Assembly (NCBI RefSeq): GCF_000381925.1
Contig: NZ_KB907307.1
Location: 1,860,001 to 1,924,000 of the forward strand
DNA: 64,000 bases
Direction: 5' to 3'
Origin: Nocardia sp. BMG111209
GTDB taxonomy: Bacteria > Actinomycetota > Actinomycetes > Mycobacteriales > Mycobacteriaceae
The notes under the pieces were generated by a model, which was not told the origin of the DNA, did not search any database, and saw only the letters and a program-made list of their open reading frames with translations. Both the position numbers and the translations under genes were made by a program. This document shows, one piece after another, positions 19,428 to 28,766 of the stretch (its first letter is position 1; every line of letters starts with the position of its first letter).

Positions 19428-20696
19428 TCACCGCGCGGGCGGATAGTCCGGCGGTGGCCGGCGGAATGCCGGGGGCTGCTGCAAGGGCTGCGACGGGGGC
19501 GGGGTCTGCAACGGGGGCTGGTCGGGTGACTGTTGCGGGAAGCGCGGCGGCTGCGCACCGGGCGCCAGTTGCGGCCGTGCCGGGGCGGCGGGGGCGATCG
19601 GGTCGACCGGGGTGGCCGCCGCGGCCTCGGCGGCCCGGACCGCGCGCTCGGCGGCCGGATCGGTCTTCACGTCGAACCAGTCGGCGACCTCGTCGGAATC
19701 GTCCTCGGGCTGCGAACTTCCGGCGTCGTCGGGTGCGGACTCGTAGCGGAAGATACCGTCCTCGCCCTGGCTGCCGAACTGTTTCGCGAAGCCCTCCAAC
19801 GCCTTTCCGAAATCGCTGGGCACCACCCAGACCTTGTTGGCGTCGCCCTTGGCGACCAGCGGCAGGGTCTGCATGTATTGATAGGCAAGCAGTTCCGGGG
19901 TCGGCTTGCCGGATTTGATGGCGGCGAAGACCTTTTCGATGGCCTTCGCCTGGCCCTGGGCCTGCAGATAGGAGGCGGCGCGCTCACCCTGGGCCCGCAG
20001 GATGCGGCTCTGGCGTTCACCTTCCGCGGACAGGATCGCCGACTGCTTGGAACCCTCCGCGGAGAGGATCTGCGACTGTTTCGCGCCCTCGGCCGTCTTG
20101 ATCTGGGCCTCGCGGGTGCCTTCGGCGGTGAGGATCATGGCCCGCTTCTCGCGGTCGGCCTTCATCTGCTTCTCCATCGACTCCTGGATCGACGGCGGCG
20201 GATCGATGGCCTTCAGCTCGACCCGCGCGACCCGCAGACCCCAGCGGCCGGTGGCCTCGTCGAGTACGCCGCGCAGCTGCGAGTTGATCGCGTCGCGCGA
20301 GGTCAGGGTCTCCTCCAGCGTCATACCGCCGACCACGTTGCGCAGCGTGGTGATGGTCAGCTGCTCGACCGCGGCGATGTAGTTGCTGATCTCGTACACC
20401 GCGGCCTGCGGGGTGGTGACCTGGAAGTAGACGACGGAGTCGATCTGCACGGTGAGGTTGTCCTGGGTGATCACCGGCTGCGGCGGGAACGAGACGACCC
20501 GCTCACGCAGGTCGACCCGGGCACGGACCCGGTCGGCGAACGGCACCAGGAAGGTCAGCTGCCCCGATACCGTCCGGGAGTAGCGGCCCAGCCGCTCGAT
20601 CACCGCGGCCTCGGCCTGCGGCACCAGCGCGATCGATCGGAACACCACCACCACGACCAATATGACGAGCACTATCGCGACGATCAGTACAGCCAT
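19428..20696 (-). CDS. SPFH/band-7 (stomatin-like) membrane protein
   Basis: A 422-residue protein with one N-terminal membrane segment (residues about 2-20) and a band-7 domain: AEAAVIERLGRYSRTVSGQL, then ITQDNLTVQIDSVVYFQV and GGMTLEETLTSRDAIN. A coiled-coil region follows with a near-repeat of AEGxKQSxILSAEG. The C-terminal 100 residues are Pro/Gln-rich and likely disordered. Such proteins scaffold membrane microdomains and proteolysis. The start is the ATG that overlaps the NfeD stop as TGATG; the longer open frame is not used. Confidence 0.9.
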   Translation of the reverse strand: MAVLIVAIVLVILVVVVVFRSIALVPQAEAAVIERLGRYSRTVSGQLTFLVPFADRVRARVDLRERVVSFPPQPVITQDNLTVQIDSVVYFQVTTPQAAVYEISNYIAAVEQLTITTLRNVVGGMTLEETLTSRDAINSQLRGVLDEATGRWGLRVARVELKAIDPPPSIQESMEKQMKADREKRAMILTAEGTREAQIKTAEGAKQSQILSAEGSKQSAILSAEGERQSRILRAQGERAASYLQAQGQAKAIEKVFAAIKSGKPTPELLAYQYMQTLPLVAKGDANKVWVVPSDFGKALEGFAKQFGSQGEDGIFRYESAPDDAGSSQPEDDSDEVADWFDVKTDPAAERAVRAAEAAAATPVDPIAPAAPARPQLAPGAQPPRFPQQSPDQPPLQTPPPSQPLQQPPAFRRPPPDYPPAR

Positions 20697-21127
20697 CACG
20701 GCCCCTTCCAGACGACGGCGTGCGCGCCGTCGATCTTCATCACGTAGACGGTCTCTCCCTCGGGGTACTCCTCGGTGGGGTCGAGCGGCCGCGCGCTCCA
20801 CACCTCACCGCCGATCTTCACCCGGCCGGTGTGCTCGTTGACCGTCTCGAGCACCCGCGCCGACTTACCCGGCAACGCGTGCACGTTGGTGAGCGTGGGG
20901 GGCGGAGTCGCGAAGCGCCGCAACAACATCGGACGCACCAGGAACAGCAGCGCCACCGCACTCACACCGAACACGACCGCACCACCGACCACCGGCAGGT
21001 GTACCACCCCGACCACGCCCGCGGTGGCCAGCGCCGCTCCGCCGAGCATGAGCAGCGTGAAATCACCGGTGAGCATCTCGGCCGCCGCGAGCAGGACCCC
21101 CGCGATCAGCCATACGACAGCGGCCAC
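20696..21127 (-). CDS. NfeD-family membrane protein
   Basis: A 143-residue protein with three hydrophobic helices (residues about 4-20, 27-48 and 52-67) and a C-terminal OB-fold domain containing GKSARVLETVNEHTGRVKIG and GEVWSARP. This is the short NfeD type that partners with SPFH proteins and is usually encoded next to them. It is first in the operon and its stop overlaps the SPFH start. Confidence 0.9.
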   Translation of the reverse strand: MAAVVWLIAGVLLAAAEMLTGDFTLLMLGGAALATAGVVGVVHLPVVGGAVVFGVSAVALLFLVRPMLLRRFATPPPTLTNVHALPGKSARVLETVNEHTGRVKIGGEVWSARPLDPTEEYPEGETVYVMKIDGAHAVVWKGP

Positions 21128-21206
21128 GCCTCCACCCTAACCGCTCCGGCGGTGGCGACGCGGGCAAGAACGCGCAAATCCTTGCCGAGACGGTAGTTTC
21201 GACCGG

Positions 21207-22028
21207 GTGCGGGAGTACGGCGATATCTACACGGGGCACACACGCAAGCAGCGGCCGGCCGTGCCGGAGGTGGTGGCCGAGCGCGATCTGGTGGTCGAGG
21301 ACGCCGCCAGCGGATTCTGCGGTGCGGTGGTCGGATTCGATCGCAGCTACGACGGCGAGTTCGTGAAACTGGAGGACCGGCACGGCGCGGTGCGGCTGTT
21401 CGCGCTGCGCGAGGCGGCGTTTCTCATCGACGGCCGGCCGGTGACCCTGGTCCGCCCGAAGGCCGCGGCGGCGAGCGCGCCGACCAGGTCCGCGTCCGGC
21501 TCGACCCGGGTGGACGGGTTGCGGGCCCGGGTGGCCCGGACCAACCGGATCTGGGTGGAGGGTGTGCACGACGCGGCACTGGTGGAGCGGGTGTGGGGCC
21601 ACGATCTGCGCGTGGAGGGTGTGGTCGTCGAACAGCTGGAGGGGCTGGATCATCTGGCCGTGCGGCTCACCGAATTCGGGCCCGGCTCCGGCCGGCGGGT
21701 CGGGGTGCTGGTCGACCATCTGGTCACCGGTTCGAAGGAGACCGGCCTGACCACCGGACTCGGCCCGCACGTGCTCGTCACCGGCCATCCCTACATCGAT
21801 GTGTGGCAGGCCGTGCGGCCGGCCGCGGTCGGCATCGAGGCCTGGCCGCGGGTTCCGCGCGGCGAGGACTGGAAGACCGGGATCTGCCGCCGCCTCGGCT
21901 GGGGCACCCCGCAGGAGGGGTGGCGGCGGGTCTACGACGCGGTCGGCTCCTTCCGGGATCTGGAGGCGCCGCTGATCGGCGCGGTGGAGCGGCTGATCGA
22001 CTTCGTCACCGAGGATCCGGAGCGGTAG
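21207..22028 (+). CDS. DUF3097 family protein
   Basis: A 273-residue cytoplasmic protein starting at GTG with REYGDIYTGHTRKQRPAVPE. It matches the actinobacterial DUF3097 family in overall features: a KLEDRHGAVRLF segment, an internal VEGVHDAALVERVWG that resembles a TOPRIM-like strand, and VTGHPYIDVWQAVRP. Function is unknown. Its last 23 bases overlap the end of the convergent MFS gene. Confidence 0.82.
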   Translation: MREYGDIYTGHTRKQRPAVPEVVAERDLVVEDAASGFCGAVVGFDRSYDGEFVKLEDRHGAVRLFALREAAFLIDGRPVTLVRPKAAAASAPTRSASGSTRVDGLRARVARTNRIWVEGVHDAALVERVWGHDLRVEGVVVEQLEGLDHLAVRLTEFGPGSGRRVGVLVDHLVTGSKETGLTTGLGPHVLVTGHPYIDVWQAVRPAAVGIEAWPRVPRGEDWKTGICRRLGWGTPQEGWRRVYDAVGSFRDLEAPLIGAVERLIDFVTEDPER

Positions 22029-23709
22029 CGTCGGCCCGCCCGCCCCGCAGCAGCGAGGCCACCGCCGCCACCAGCGCCAGCGCCGCCGACGCCGCGAACA
22101 CCACCACCAGGCCGTCGTGGAAGGGCCCGGAGATCAGGTGCGGGAAGAACTCCCGGCCGGTCAGGGTCTGCTGATCCGCCGGGGACAGCGTCGGCAGCAC
22201 GTGATAGGGGGCGAGCAGATTCCCGATCGGGTTCACCCCGAGGATCGCGGCGAACAACGACGACACCGGCGGCAGTGACCCCACCCGGGCCGCGACGTCC
22301 GGCGGTACGCCCGCGGCCTGCAGACCGCTGGTCAGGGTGTGCGGCAGGCTGCTCGCCAGTCCGGCGATCATCAGCGTGAAGAACACGCCGATCGACAACG
22401 AGGTGCCGGAATTCTGGAAGGTCGACCGCATCCCCGAGGCCACGCCGCGCGTCCGCGACGGCACGCTGCCCATGATCGAAGAGGTGTTCGGCGAGCTGAA
22501 CATGCCCAGCCCGATGCCGTTGACCGTGATCAGCACGGCGAAGATCCAGTACGGGAAGTCGATCGGCAGCAACAGCAATCCCACGAAACTTGCAGCGAAT
22601 GCAATCATGCCGCCGGTGGCGAATCCGCGCTGACCGAACCGATCCGACAGTGATCCCGACACCGGGCCCGCGATCAGGAATCCGGCCGTCAGCGGCAGCA
22701 TGAAGATGCCCGCCCACAGCGGGGTCCGGTCGTAGTCGTAACCGTGTAACGGCAGCCAGATGCCCTGCAACCAGATGATCAGCACGAACTGCAATCCGCC
22801 CTGGGCCAGCCGCGCGACGAATCCGGCCAGATTGCCGGCCGTGAACGCCCGGATCCGGAACAACCCGAGATCGAACATGGGCTCCGCAACCGAGTGCTCG
22901 ATCCACGCGAACGCCGCGAGCAGTACCGCCCCGCCGATCAGCAGCACCAGCACCTTCGGGCTGGTCCAGCCCATCATGTGCCCGCCGTACGGTTGCAGCC
23001 CCTCGGTGATGCCGATGAGGATCCCGCCCAGGCCGACCGCGAAGGTGATGTTGCCCCACCAGTCGATCCGGCCCGCGTGCCGCTCCCCCGTCTCGCGCAA
23101 TGTCCAGTAGGCCCAGACGGTCATGAACACACCCACCGGCACGTTCACCCAGAACACCGCACGCCAGTCCCAGATCGCCAGCACGCCACCGAGCACCAGG
23201 CCGATGAACATACCGGCGAGCCCGGCGACCTGGTTGATCCCGAGTGCGAAGCCGCGGCGATCCGGCGGGAACGCGTCGGTGAGGATCGCCGCCGAATTGG
23301 CGGTGAGCATCGAGCCGCCCAGCGCTTGCAGCAGCCGCCACCCGATCAGCCACATCGCCCCGTGGCCGCCGAGGAACGGATCGAAGGACAGCAGGATCGA
23401 GGCGACGGTGAACACCGCGAAACCCGCGTTGTAGATCCGCACCCGCCCGAACATGTCCCCGAGCCGGCCCAGCGTCACCACGAACACCGCCTGCACCAGC
23501 CGGTAGCCCATGATCATCCGGAGCAGATAGCCGACGTTGCCGCCGGACAGGGGATCCAGCTGGATACCCCGGAAGATCGCCGGCAGCGAGATGAGCACGA
23601 TCGATCCGTCGAGGGCCGACATGAACACCGCCGTGGTGGTGTTCGCCAGCGCGATCCAGCGATAGTTGTCACCGCGGGTCGTGTCCGGGGGCGCCAATTC
23701 CGTTGCCAT
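22006..23709 (-). CDS. MFS multidrug exporter, DHA2 (EmrB/QacA-like, 14-TM)
   Basis: A 567-residue major facilitator of the 14-helix drug:H+ antiporter type. Motif C region includes INQVAGLAGMFIGLVLGGVL, the loop motif LGRLGDMFGRVRIYN is motif A, and the first helix has MSALDGSIVLISLP. It should export hydrophobic compounds using the proton gradient. The ATG overlaps the stop of the upstream MarR gene, so the two are co-expressed and probably controlled by that regulator. The 3' end overlaps DUF3097 convergently. Confidence 0.9.
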   Translation of the reverse strand: MATELAPPDTTRGDNYRWIALANTTTAVFMSALDGSIVLISLPAIFRGIQLDPLSGGNVGYLLRMIMGYRLVQAVFVVTLGRLGDMFGRVRIYNAGFAVFTVASILLSFDPFLGGHGAMWLIGWRLLQALGGSMLTANSAAILTDAFPPDRRGFALGINQVAGLAGMFIGLVLGGVLAIWDWRAVFWVNVPVGVFMTVWAYWTLRETGERHAGRIDWWGNITFAVGLGGILIGITEGLQPYGGHMMGWTSPKVLVLLIGGAVLLAAFAWIEHSVAEPMFDLGLFRIRAFTAGNLAGFVARLAQGGLQFVLIIWLQGIWLPLHGYDYDRTPLWAGIFMLPLTAGFLIAGPVSGSLSDRFGQRGFATGGMIAFAASFVGLLLLPIDFPYWIFAVLITVNGIGLGMFSSPNTSSIMGSVPSRTRGVASGMRSTFQNSGTSLSIGVFFTLMIAGLASSLPHTLTSGLQAAGVPPDVAARVGSLPPVSSLFAAILGVNPIGNLLAPYHVLPTLSPADQQTLTGREFFPHLISGPFHDGLVVVFAASAALALVAAVASLLRGGRADATAPDPR

Positions 23710-24146
23710 CAGATGCGTTCCGCCATTCTCTCGATCAGCGGCACGACGGCCGCGAGCAATTCCAGTTCGCCCCGGTCGAATCCGGAGCCGAGCGCGCGGG
23801 CCAGCAGTGCCGCGCGCTGAGTTCTGCGCTGCCCCACCAGTTCCCGGGCAGCGTCGGTCGCGGACAGCAGGACCCGGCGGCCGTCGTCCGGATCGGCGCG
23901 GCGCTCGACCAGCCCGCGCTGTTCCAGCGCGCGAACGGTGGCACCCATGGATTGCGGGCTGACCCGTTCCAGCTTCGCCAGTGCGCTCGAGGTCACCGGA
24001 CCGCCGCCCTCGAGTCGCGACAGCGCGGATCGCTCGGACAGCGTCAGCTCACCGGCGGCCGGCATCTCCCGCAGTCGGCGCGCCAGCAGTCCGACACTCG
24101 CGCGCAGGGCGACCGCCAGCTCCTCGACATCAACCTGTTCGGGCAT
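23709..24146 (-). CDS. MarR-family regulator of the adjacent exporter
   Basis: A 145-residue winged-helix regulator. The recognition segment is SSALAKLERVSPQSMGATVRALEQRG (split as ALAKLERVSPQS and GATVRALEQRG), followed by the wing VERRADPDDGRRVLLSAT with the conserved D-x-R-D-like turn. It begins an operon with the MFS exporter and probably represses it until a phenolic or drug ligand binds. A compact inverted repeat lies directly upstream of its start. Confidence 0.88.
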   Translation of the reverse strand: MPEQVDVEELAVALRASVGLLARRLREMPAAGELTLSERSALSRLEGGGPVTSSALAKLERVSPQSMGATVRALEQRGLVERRADPDDGRRVLLSATDAARELVGQRRTQRAALLARALGSGFDRGELELLAAVVPLIERMAERI

Positions 24147-24184
24147 ATTGCTAATACTAAACTGATAAGTTTCGACTTAGCAAT
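24147..24184. promoter_or_regulatory. Putative MarR operator
   Basis: ATTGCTAA (24147-24154) and TTAGCAAT (24177-24184) form a perfect inverted repeat immediately upstream of the marR start. Inside it, TAAGT-TTCG-ACTTA (24166-24179) forms a second small dyad. The region is clearly AT-richer than its surroundings, fitting a promoter/operator. Confidence 0.55.
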
Positions 24185-24221
24185 TCGGACGCAGGTAGGC
24201 CCCGGGCCGGTGAAGCCGGAT

Positions 24222-25322
24222 TCAGTCGCCGAGGTGCAGGGACCGCAGTTGCAGTTCCGGTGCGACCTTGCGGGCCGCGTCCGGATGTTCGCCGCAGACC
24301 AGCACCGGGATATCGCGCACCACCTCGACCTCGGCCCGCGCACGTCCCGGGCCGCTGCCGCCGGACCAGGCAAGTTCGACCGCGGCGGTCCGGCCGCCGG
24401 GTCCGATCTCCGTGTGCGCGAGGGTGATTCGCCGATCGAGCCACGACCAGCCGTAGCGTTCGAACAGTGCGCGTTCCACCACCTGCCCCCAGCGGTCCAG
24501 GGCGGTGTTGCCGCGGTAGTGACCGTCGCGCAGCGGGGGCGCGCCGGCGTGCCGGACGATCCCGTCGAGCAGGTCGGCGTCGAGAAAACTCCACACCAGC
24601 CCGTCCGGCATCGTGAAGCCGGTCGGGGCGAATCGGTGCCCACCGGTGTGGCTGCAATGTCGCACCCGTACGCCGGGTACGCCGGCGCCGACATCCAGCG
24701 CCAGGCGGGCACCCAGACGACCACAACACTTGTCGCGGATCCCGTGGCCGCACAGCAGCACCTCGGCGGGTGCGGGGCGGCCGTTCATTCCGGCGAACCG
24801 TTCGTCGCTCGGTGGTGGTGCGAGGGCATCGTCCGGTGCTCCGACTCTTCGGGCCGGGCCGGATGGACGCGGAGCTACGGAGTGATCGTTGCCGAGGTCG
24901 ATCGCAGCGGCGGAGTCGATGGCAGCGGCGGCATTGCCGCCCGCGCGGACGGAGTCGACGGCGGCGGGGTCGAGAGCAGCGGCCGTTGTCAGCGATACCC
25001 GGACAGCGTCGGCGAGGTGCTCGGCGGGCAGATCGTAGTCGGTGCCCGCGAACCGGCCGCGGTCGGTGCGACGCCAGATGGTCACGGGCACGGTGCTTTT
25101 CGTCGACGGCTGCGCGGCGATGGGGCGGACCGCGAGCAGGCGGGTGCGCGGCAGGCCGCGGGCGAGGATGTCGGCGAACACCGGGAGTGTGTTCACATCG
25201 CGGGGCCACGGTGGCGGGACCTCGATCAGCACCAGGGTGTCGCAGGTGGGTGCGGTGCCGATCGGGTCGACGCCCTGGTCGCGGGTCCAGGCGGCACAGC
25301 GGTAGTCCGTCGCGGTGGTCAT
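24222..25322 (-). CDS. Sucrase/ferredoxin-like family protein
   Basis: A 366-residue protein. The C-terminal half carries the signature of the Suc_Fer-like (thioredoxin-fold ferredoxin) family: CGHGIRDKCCGRLGARL followed by RHCSHTGGHRFAPT, with the Cys and His residues that could ligate an iron-sulphur cluster. The middle contains an Ala/Asp-rich insertion (about residues 135-185). Its biochemical role is unproven. The start ATG overlaps the stop of the upstream LLM oxidoreductase gene (ATGA), so it may supply electrons within the same pathway, but this is only contextual. Confidence 0.78.
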   Translation of the reverse strand: MTTATDYRCAAWTRDQGVDPIGTAPTCDTLVLIEVPPPWPRDVNTLPVFADILARGLPRTRLLAVRPIAAQPSTKSTVPVTIWRRTDRGRFAGTDYDLPAEHLADAVRVSLTTAAALDPAAVDSVRAGGNAAAAIDSAAAIDLGNDHSVAPRPSGPARRVGAPDDALAPPPSDERFAGMNGRPAPAEVLLCGHGIRDKCCGRLGARLALDVGAGVPGVRVRHCSHTGGHRFAPTGFTMPDGLVWSFLDADLLDGIVRHAGAPPLRDGHYRGNTALDRWGQVVERALFERYGWSWLDRRITLAHTEIGPGGRTAAVELAWSGGSGPGRARAEVEVVRDIPVLVCGEHPDAARKVAPELQLRSLHLGD

Positions 25323-26266
25323 GTGGCGCAGGCGATCTCGTGGAAGCCCTGCACCCAGGGGGTCAGGTAGTCCTCGGCCGCGGCCGCGTCGCCGGGGACC
25401 GGTAGTTGCAGCCGGACATCGGTGACCCCGGCCGCGAGGAGCGCCGGAAGGCCGCCGAGGGTGGCGGCCCGATCCGGATCGCCGTCGCGGCCGGGCACAT
25501 TCGGCAGTTTTCCGGCGATGCCGATCTCCGCCGGGTCGCGGCCGAATTCGGCGACGGCCGCGCGCATCCGCGGGATCGTGTCGAGGAGTTCGGCGGTCAC
25601 GTCGGAGGCCTTGCCCCAGGGGATCCAGCCCGCGCCGAAGCGGGCCAGCCGCCGCATCGCGCCCGGATTCACGGTGCCGGACACCCAGATCGGAATCCCC
25701 TGCGGTTGCACCGGTTTCGGCATCAAGTGGATGTTCTCGAAGGACAGTTCCGGAGAGGTGTAGGTGGCCCGCTGCTCCCGCCACAGCAGGCGGCAGACCT
25801 CGAGGGTGTGGTCCAGCAAACGTCCCCGGGCCGCGAAGTCCAGCCCGGCGGCCTCGTATTCCTCACGCTGCCAGCCGATTCCGACGCCGAGGTCGAGGCG
25901 GCCGCCGGACAGTACATCCAGGGTGGCCGCGGACTTCGCCAGTACGATCGGCCGCCGCAGCGCGGCGAGCAGGATGCTGTTGGTGAACCGGATCCGGGTC
26001 GTCATCCCGGCCAGGAAGGACATGGTCGTCATCGGTTCCAGGAAGTGACCGTCGGAGCCGGTCGGCTGCCGTCCGCCGACCCGGCCGCCCAGTTCCGGCC
26101 GCGCGTAGTTGTCCAGCCGCTCACCGAAGACGACATGCTCGCCGGACAGCACCACCCGGTCCGCACCCGCCCGATCGGCCCCGATCACCCGGCCGAACAG
26201 CGGCTGCCACGATCCGGGATCCTCGGCCGACATCGCGGTGTAGCGGATCGAGAATCCGGCCGTCAT
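25319..26266 (-). CDS. LLM-class F420-dependent-type oxidoreductase
   Basis: A 315-residue luciferase-like monooxygenase-fold protein. Characteristic text includes SGEHVVFGE, the central ATLDVLSGGRLDLGVGIGW and FENIHLMPKPVQ. It resembles the subgroup assigned to coenzyme F420 (TIGR03619-like), though FMN use cannot be ruled out from sequence. It is the second-last gene of the leftward arm of the catabolic cluster and overlaps the sucrase/ferredoxin-like gene. The start ATG is the one directly before TAGFSIRYTAMS; the longer frame is a shadow of the aldehyde dehydrogenase. Confidence 0.82.
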   Translation of the reverse strand: MTAGFSIRYTAMSAEDPGSWQPLFGRVIGADRAGADRVVLSGEHVVFGERLDNYARPELGGRVGGRQPTGSDGHFLEPMTTMSFLAGMTTRIRFTNSILLAALRRPIVLAKSAATLDVLSGGRLDLGVGIGWQREEYEAAGLDFAARGRLLDHTLEVCRLLWREQRATYTSPELSFENIHLMPKPVQPQGIPIWVSGTVNPGAMRRLARFGAGWIPWGKASDVTAELLDTIPRMRAAVAEFGRDPAEIGIAGKLPNVPGRDGDPDRAATLGGLPALLAAGVTDVRLQLPVPGDAAAAEDYLTPWVQGFHEIACAT

Positions 26267-26327
26267 CGGGGACCGACGGCTCTGGCGCACAACGGCATCC
26301 GCCGGATCCCGGGGTGATCGCCGGACC

Positions 26328-27794
26328 TCACGGTTCCCCCAGCAGGGACGCCGGAACACCGATGCTGCGCGGTTCGAGGAAGTTCGCCAGACCTTCGGGG
26401 CCCAGTTCCCGGCCCAGCCCGGACTGTTTGAATCCGCCGAACGGCACCAGCGGGTAGGGCGGGTAGTCCGCGTTGATGTTGATCGAACCCGTGCGCAGCC
26501 GCCGGGCCACGGCCAGTGCGCGCGCCGGGTCGGCGCTCCACACACCGCCGGACAGTCCGTAGGGCGAGTCGTTGGCGATGCGGACGGCCTCGTCCTCGTC
26601 GCCGAACGGGATGAGGCACAGCACCGGGCCGAAGATCTCCTCCCGCGCCACCCGCATACCGTTGTCGACATCGCCGAGGATCGTCGGTTCGACATACCAG
26701 CCGCGCGGCAGGTGCGCGGGCCGCTTACCGCCGGTGACGACGCGCGCTCCGTGCTCGACCGCGTCGCCGATGTAACCCTCGACCCGGGTCCGCTGCCGCT
26801 GCGCCACGAGCGGCCCGATCACCGTCACCGGATCGTGCGGATCGCCGACGGGAATTCCGCTCGCGGTGGCTCCGGCAGCGGCCAGCGCCTCGTCGTATCG
26901 GTTGCGGTGCACCAGGATTCGGGTCTGGGCGGCGCACACCTGACCGGAGCGGTTCATGCCGATCCCGACGACGGCCGGGATCACCGTCGCCACGTCGGCG
27001 TCCGCGAGCAGGACGCAGGCCGATTTGCCGCCGAGTTCCAGCGAGACCCGTTTCACCTGTTCGCCGCAGAGACTCATGATCCGCTTACCCGCGGCGGTGG
27101 ATCCGGTGAACGCGATCTTGTCGACCCCGGGATGGGTGACCAGATGTTCGCCCACCTCGCGGCCGCCGGGCACCACGTTCACCACGCCCTCGGGCAGCCC
27201 GGCCTCGTGCAGCGCCTCGGCGAGTACGAAGGTGCTCAGCGGCGCCTCGGGCGGTGGCTTGATCACCACCGTGCACCCGGCGGCGAGTGCGGGCGCGGTC
27301 TTCCACGCCGCCAGCGTGACCGGCGAATTCCACGGGATGATCGCACCGACCACGCCGACCGGTTCCTGGGTGACGATCCCGGCCCGGCCACCGTCGCGCA
27401 CCACGCGCTCGAAATCGACACTGCCCGCCAGCCGGCCGTAGTATTCGAACACCGGGGCCACGAGCGCGGTCTGCGAGCCGGGATTGCCGACGGGACAAGC
27501 GATCTCCTCGACCGTGATCGCCGCGATGTCGGCGGCCCGCCGATGCAGGATCTCGGCGGCCCGCACCAGGATCGCGCCGCGCTCGGCGGGATCCAGCCGG
27601 GGCCACGGGCCGGTGTCGAAGGCGGCGCGGGCGGCGGCGACGGCCCGATCGATATCCGGTCCCGTCGCCGCCGGCACCGCGCCGACGATCTCCTCGCTGG
27701 ACGGCGACACCACCGGGAATCGGTGTGCCGCCGCGGGTTCGGTCCACGCGCCGCCGATCCAGAAGGCGTCGCGGTACAGCAACTGCTGATTCAT
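26328..27794 (-). CDS. NAD(P)+-dependent aldehyde dehydrogenase
   Basis: A 488-residue ALDH superfamily enzyme. The catalytic cysteine is in GQVCAAQTRI, the general-base glutamate in SLELGGKSA, and the cofactor/oxyanion asparagine in IIPWNSPVTL. The C-terminal signature EEIFGPVLCLIPF is also present. It oxidises an aldehyde to a carboxylate in the cytoplasm. It follows the SDR gene by 35 bp and precedes the LLM gene by 61 bp in the same direction, suggesting it oxidises an aldehyde made by the SDR. The usual ALDH Pro-x-Asn text in the cofactor loop is KPPPEAP, slightly atypical. Confidence 0.92.
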   Translation of the reverse strand: MNQQLLYRDAFWIGGAWTEPAAAHRFPVVSPSSEEIVGAVPAATGPDIDRAVAAARAAFDTGPWPRLDPAERGAILVRAAEILHRRAADIAAITVEEIACPVGNPGSQTALVAPVFEYYGRLAGSVDFERVVRDGGRAGIVTQEPVGVVGAIIPWNSPVTLAAWKTAPALAAGCTVVIKPPPEAPLSTFVLAEALHEAGLPEGVVNVVPGGREVGEHLVTHPGVDKIAFTGSTAAGKRIMSLCGEQVKRVSLELGGKSACVLLADADVATVIPAVVGIGMNRSGQVCAAQTRILVHRNRYDEALAAAGATASGIPVGDPHDPVTVIGPLVAQRQRTRVEGYIGDAVEHGARVVTGGKRPAHLPRGWYVEPTILGDVDNGMRVAREEIFGPVLCLIPFGDEDEAVRIANDSPYGLSGGVWSADPARALAVARRLRTGSININADYPPYPLVPFGGFKQSGLGRELGPEGLANFLEPRSIGVPASLLGEP

Positions 27795-27829
27795 GCGCTC
27801 TCGCTCACCGTGTGCGATGTCCCGGCGGA

Positions 27830-28591
27830 TCAGCCGGGCATGTTGATGCCGCCGTCGACGACGAGCACCTGGCCGGTCATGTACCCCGCCCCCGCCGAGC
27901 AGAGGAAGCCGACCACCGGCGCCACATCCGCGGGGTGGCCGACGCGGCCCAGCGGAGCGCCGGCGACCCCCTTCTCCAGCACCTCCCGGGGCACCGCGGC
28001 GAGCGTGGCCTCGGTATCGATCACTCCCGGCGCGACCGCGTTGACCGTGATGCCGAACGGGCCGAGTTCCCGAGCCAGCGTCTTGGTCATGGTGACGACG
28101 GCGGCCTTGGACATCGAATAGTGCAGGGAGCCGGGCACTGTCGCGTAGATCGAGGCCGAACTCTGATTCACGATGCGGCCGAAGCCCTGTCGCTTCATGT
28201 GCGGGATCGCGGCGCGGCACATGAAATACGTACCGCTGATGTTGATGTCGATATTGCGCTGCCACATCTCCAGGCCGATGTTCTCGGCGATGTCGAAGCT
28301 GCGATGACGGTACAGGGCCGCGTTGTTGATCAGGAAGTCGAGCGTGCCCTGCTCGGCCACGACCCGGTCGAGCCCGGCCACACAGGCTTCGGGATCGGCG
28401 ATGTCGAACACCAGAGTGCTTGCCGCGCCGCCGGATTCGGTGATCTCCTTCGTGACCGCGGCGGCGGCCGCGGCATCGATGTCGGCGACCACGACATGCG
28501 CTCCGCGACCGGCGAGGTGCCGCGCGTACTCCGCGCCGATGCCGTTGCCCGCGCCCGTGACGACGGCGACGCGACCGATGAAGTCGGACAT
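27830..28591 (-). CDS. Short-chain dehydrogenase/reductase (first gene of leftward arm)
   Basis: A 253-residue classical SDR. Cofactor motif TGAGNGIG is at residues 12-19, NNAA near 88, and the catalytic Ser-Tyr-Lys in SSASIYATVPGSLHYSMSK. A conserved aspartate after the second strand (VVADID) favours NAD(H). It oxidises a secondary alcohol or diol. The ATG has GGAGAGG upstream. Its promoter region is shared with the divergent E1 alpha gene and carries the 20-bp operator. Confidence 0.92.
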   Translation of the reverse strand: MSDFIGRVAVVTGAGNGIGAEYARHLAGRGAHVVVADIDAAAAAAVTKEITESGGAASTLVFDIADPEACVAGLDRVVAEQGTLDFLINNAALYRHRSFDIAENIGLEMWQRNIDINISGTYFMCRAAIPHMKRQGFGRIVNQSSASIYATVPGSLHYSMSKAAVVTMTKTLARELGPFGITVNAVAPGVIDTEATLAAVPREVLEKGVAGAPLGRVGHPADVAPVVGFLCSAGAGYMTGQVLVVDGGINMPG

Positions 28592-28642
28592 AGGAAAACC
28601 TCTCCCGCGGCGGCACTGCCGCATGACCTCGTTGTTCCCGAG

Positions 28643-28662
28643 ATGCAAGACTACCCTTGCAT
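28643..28662. promoter_or_regulatory. Cluster operator copy 1 (20-bp inverted repeat)
   Basis: ATGCAAGACTACCCTTGCAT: perfect seven-base arms around a six-base centre, 51 bp before the SDR start and 104 bp before the E1 alpha start. A near-identical copy lies at 36553-36572 in the other divergent promoter of the cluster. Probably the site of the TetR regulator at 37805-38386. Confidence 0.7.
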
Positions 28663-28766
28663 GTAGGCCGGAGCAAGCGCATGATGTGTTCGAGGTCACC
28701 ACCGCCGCACTCGCCGGCGATCCCGCCACAGCGACGAACTCGGTGTTTTCACAAGGGGTTTCGCCC

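Noticed and set aside
26328..28682. Fusion of a 290-residue N-terminal domain to the aldehyde dehydrogenase
   Set aside because: The upstream part is the shadow of the SDR gene; the ALDH starts normally at MNQQLLYRDAF.
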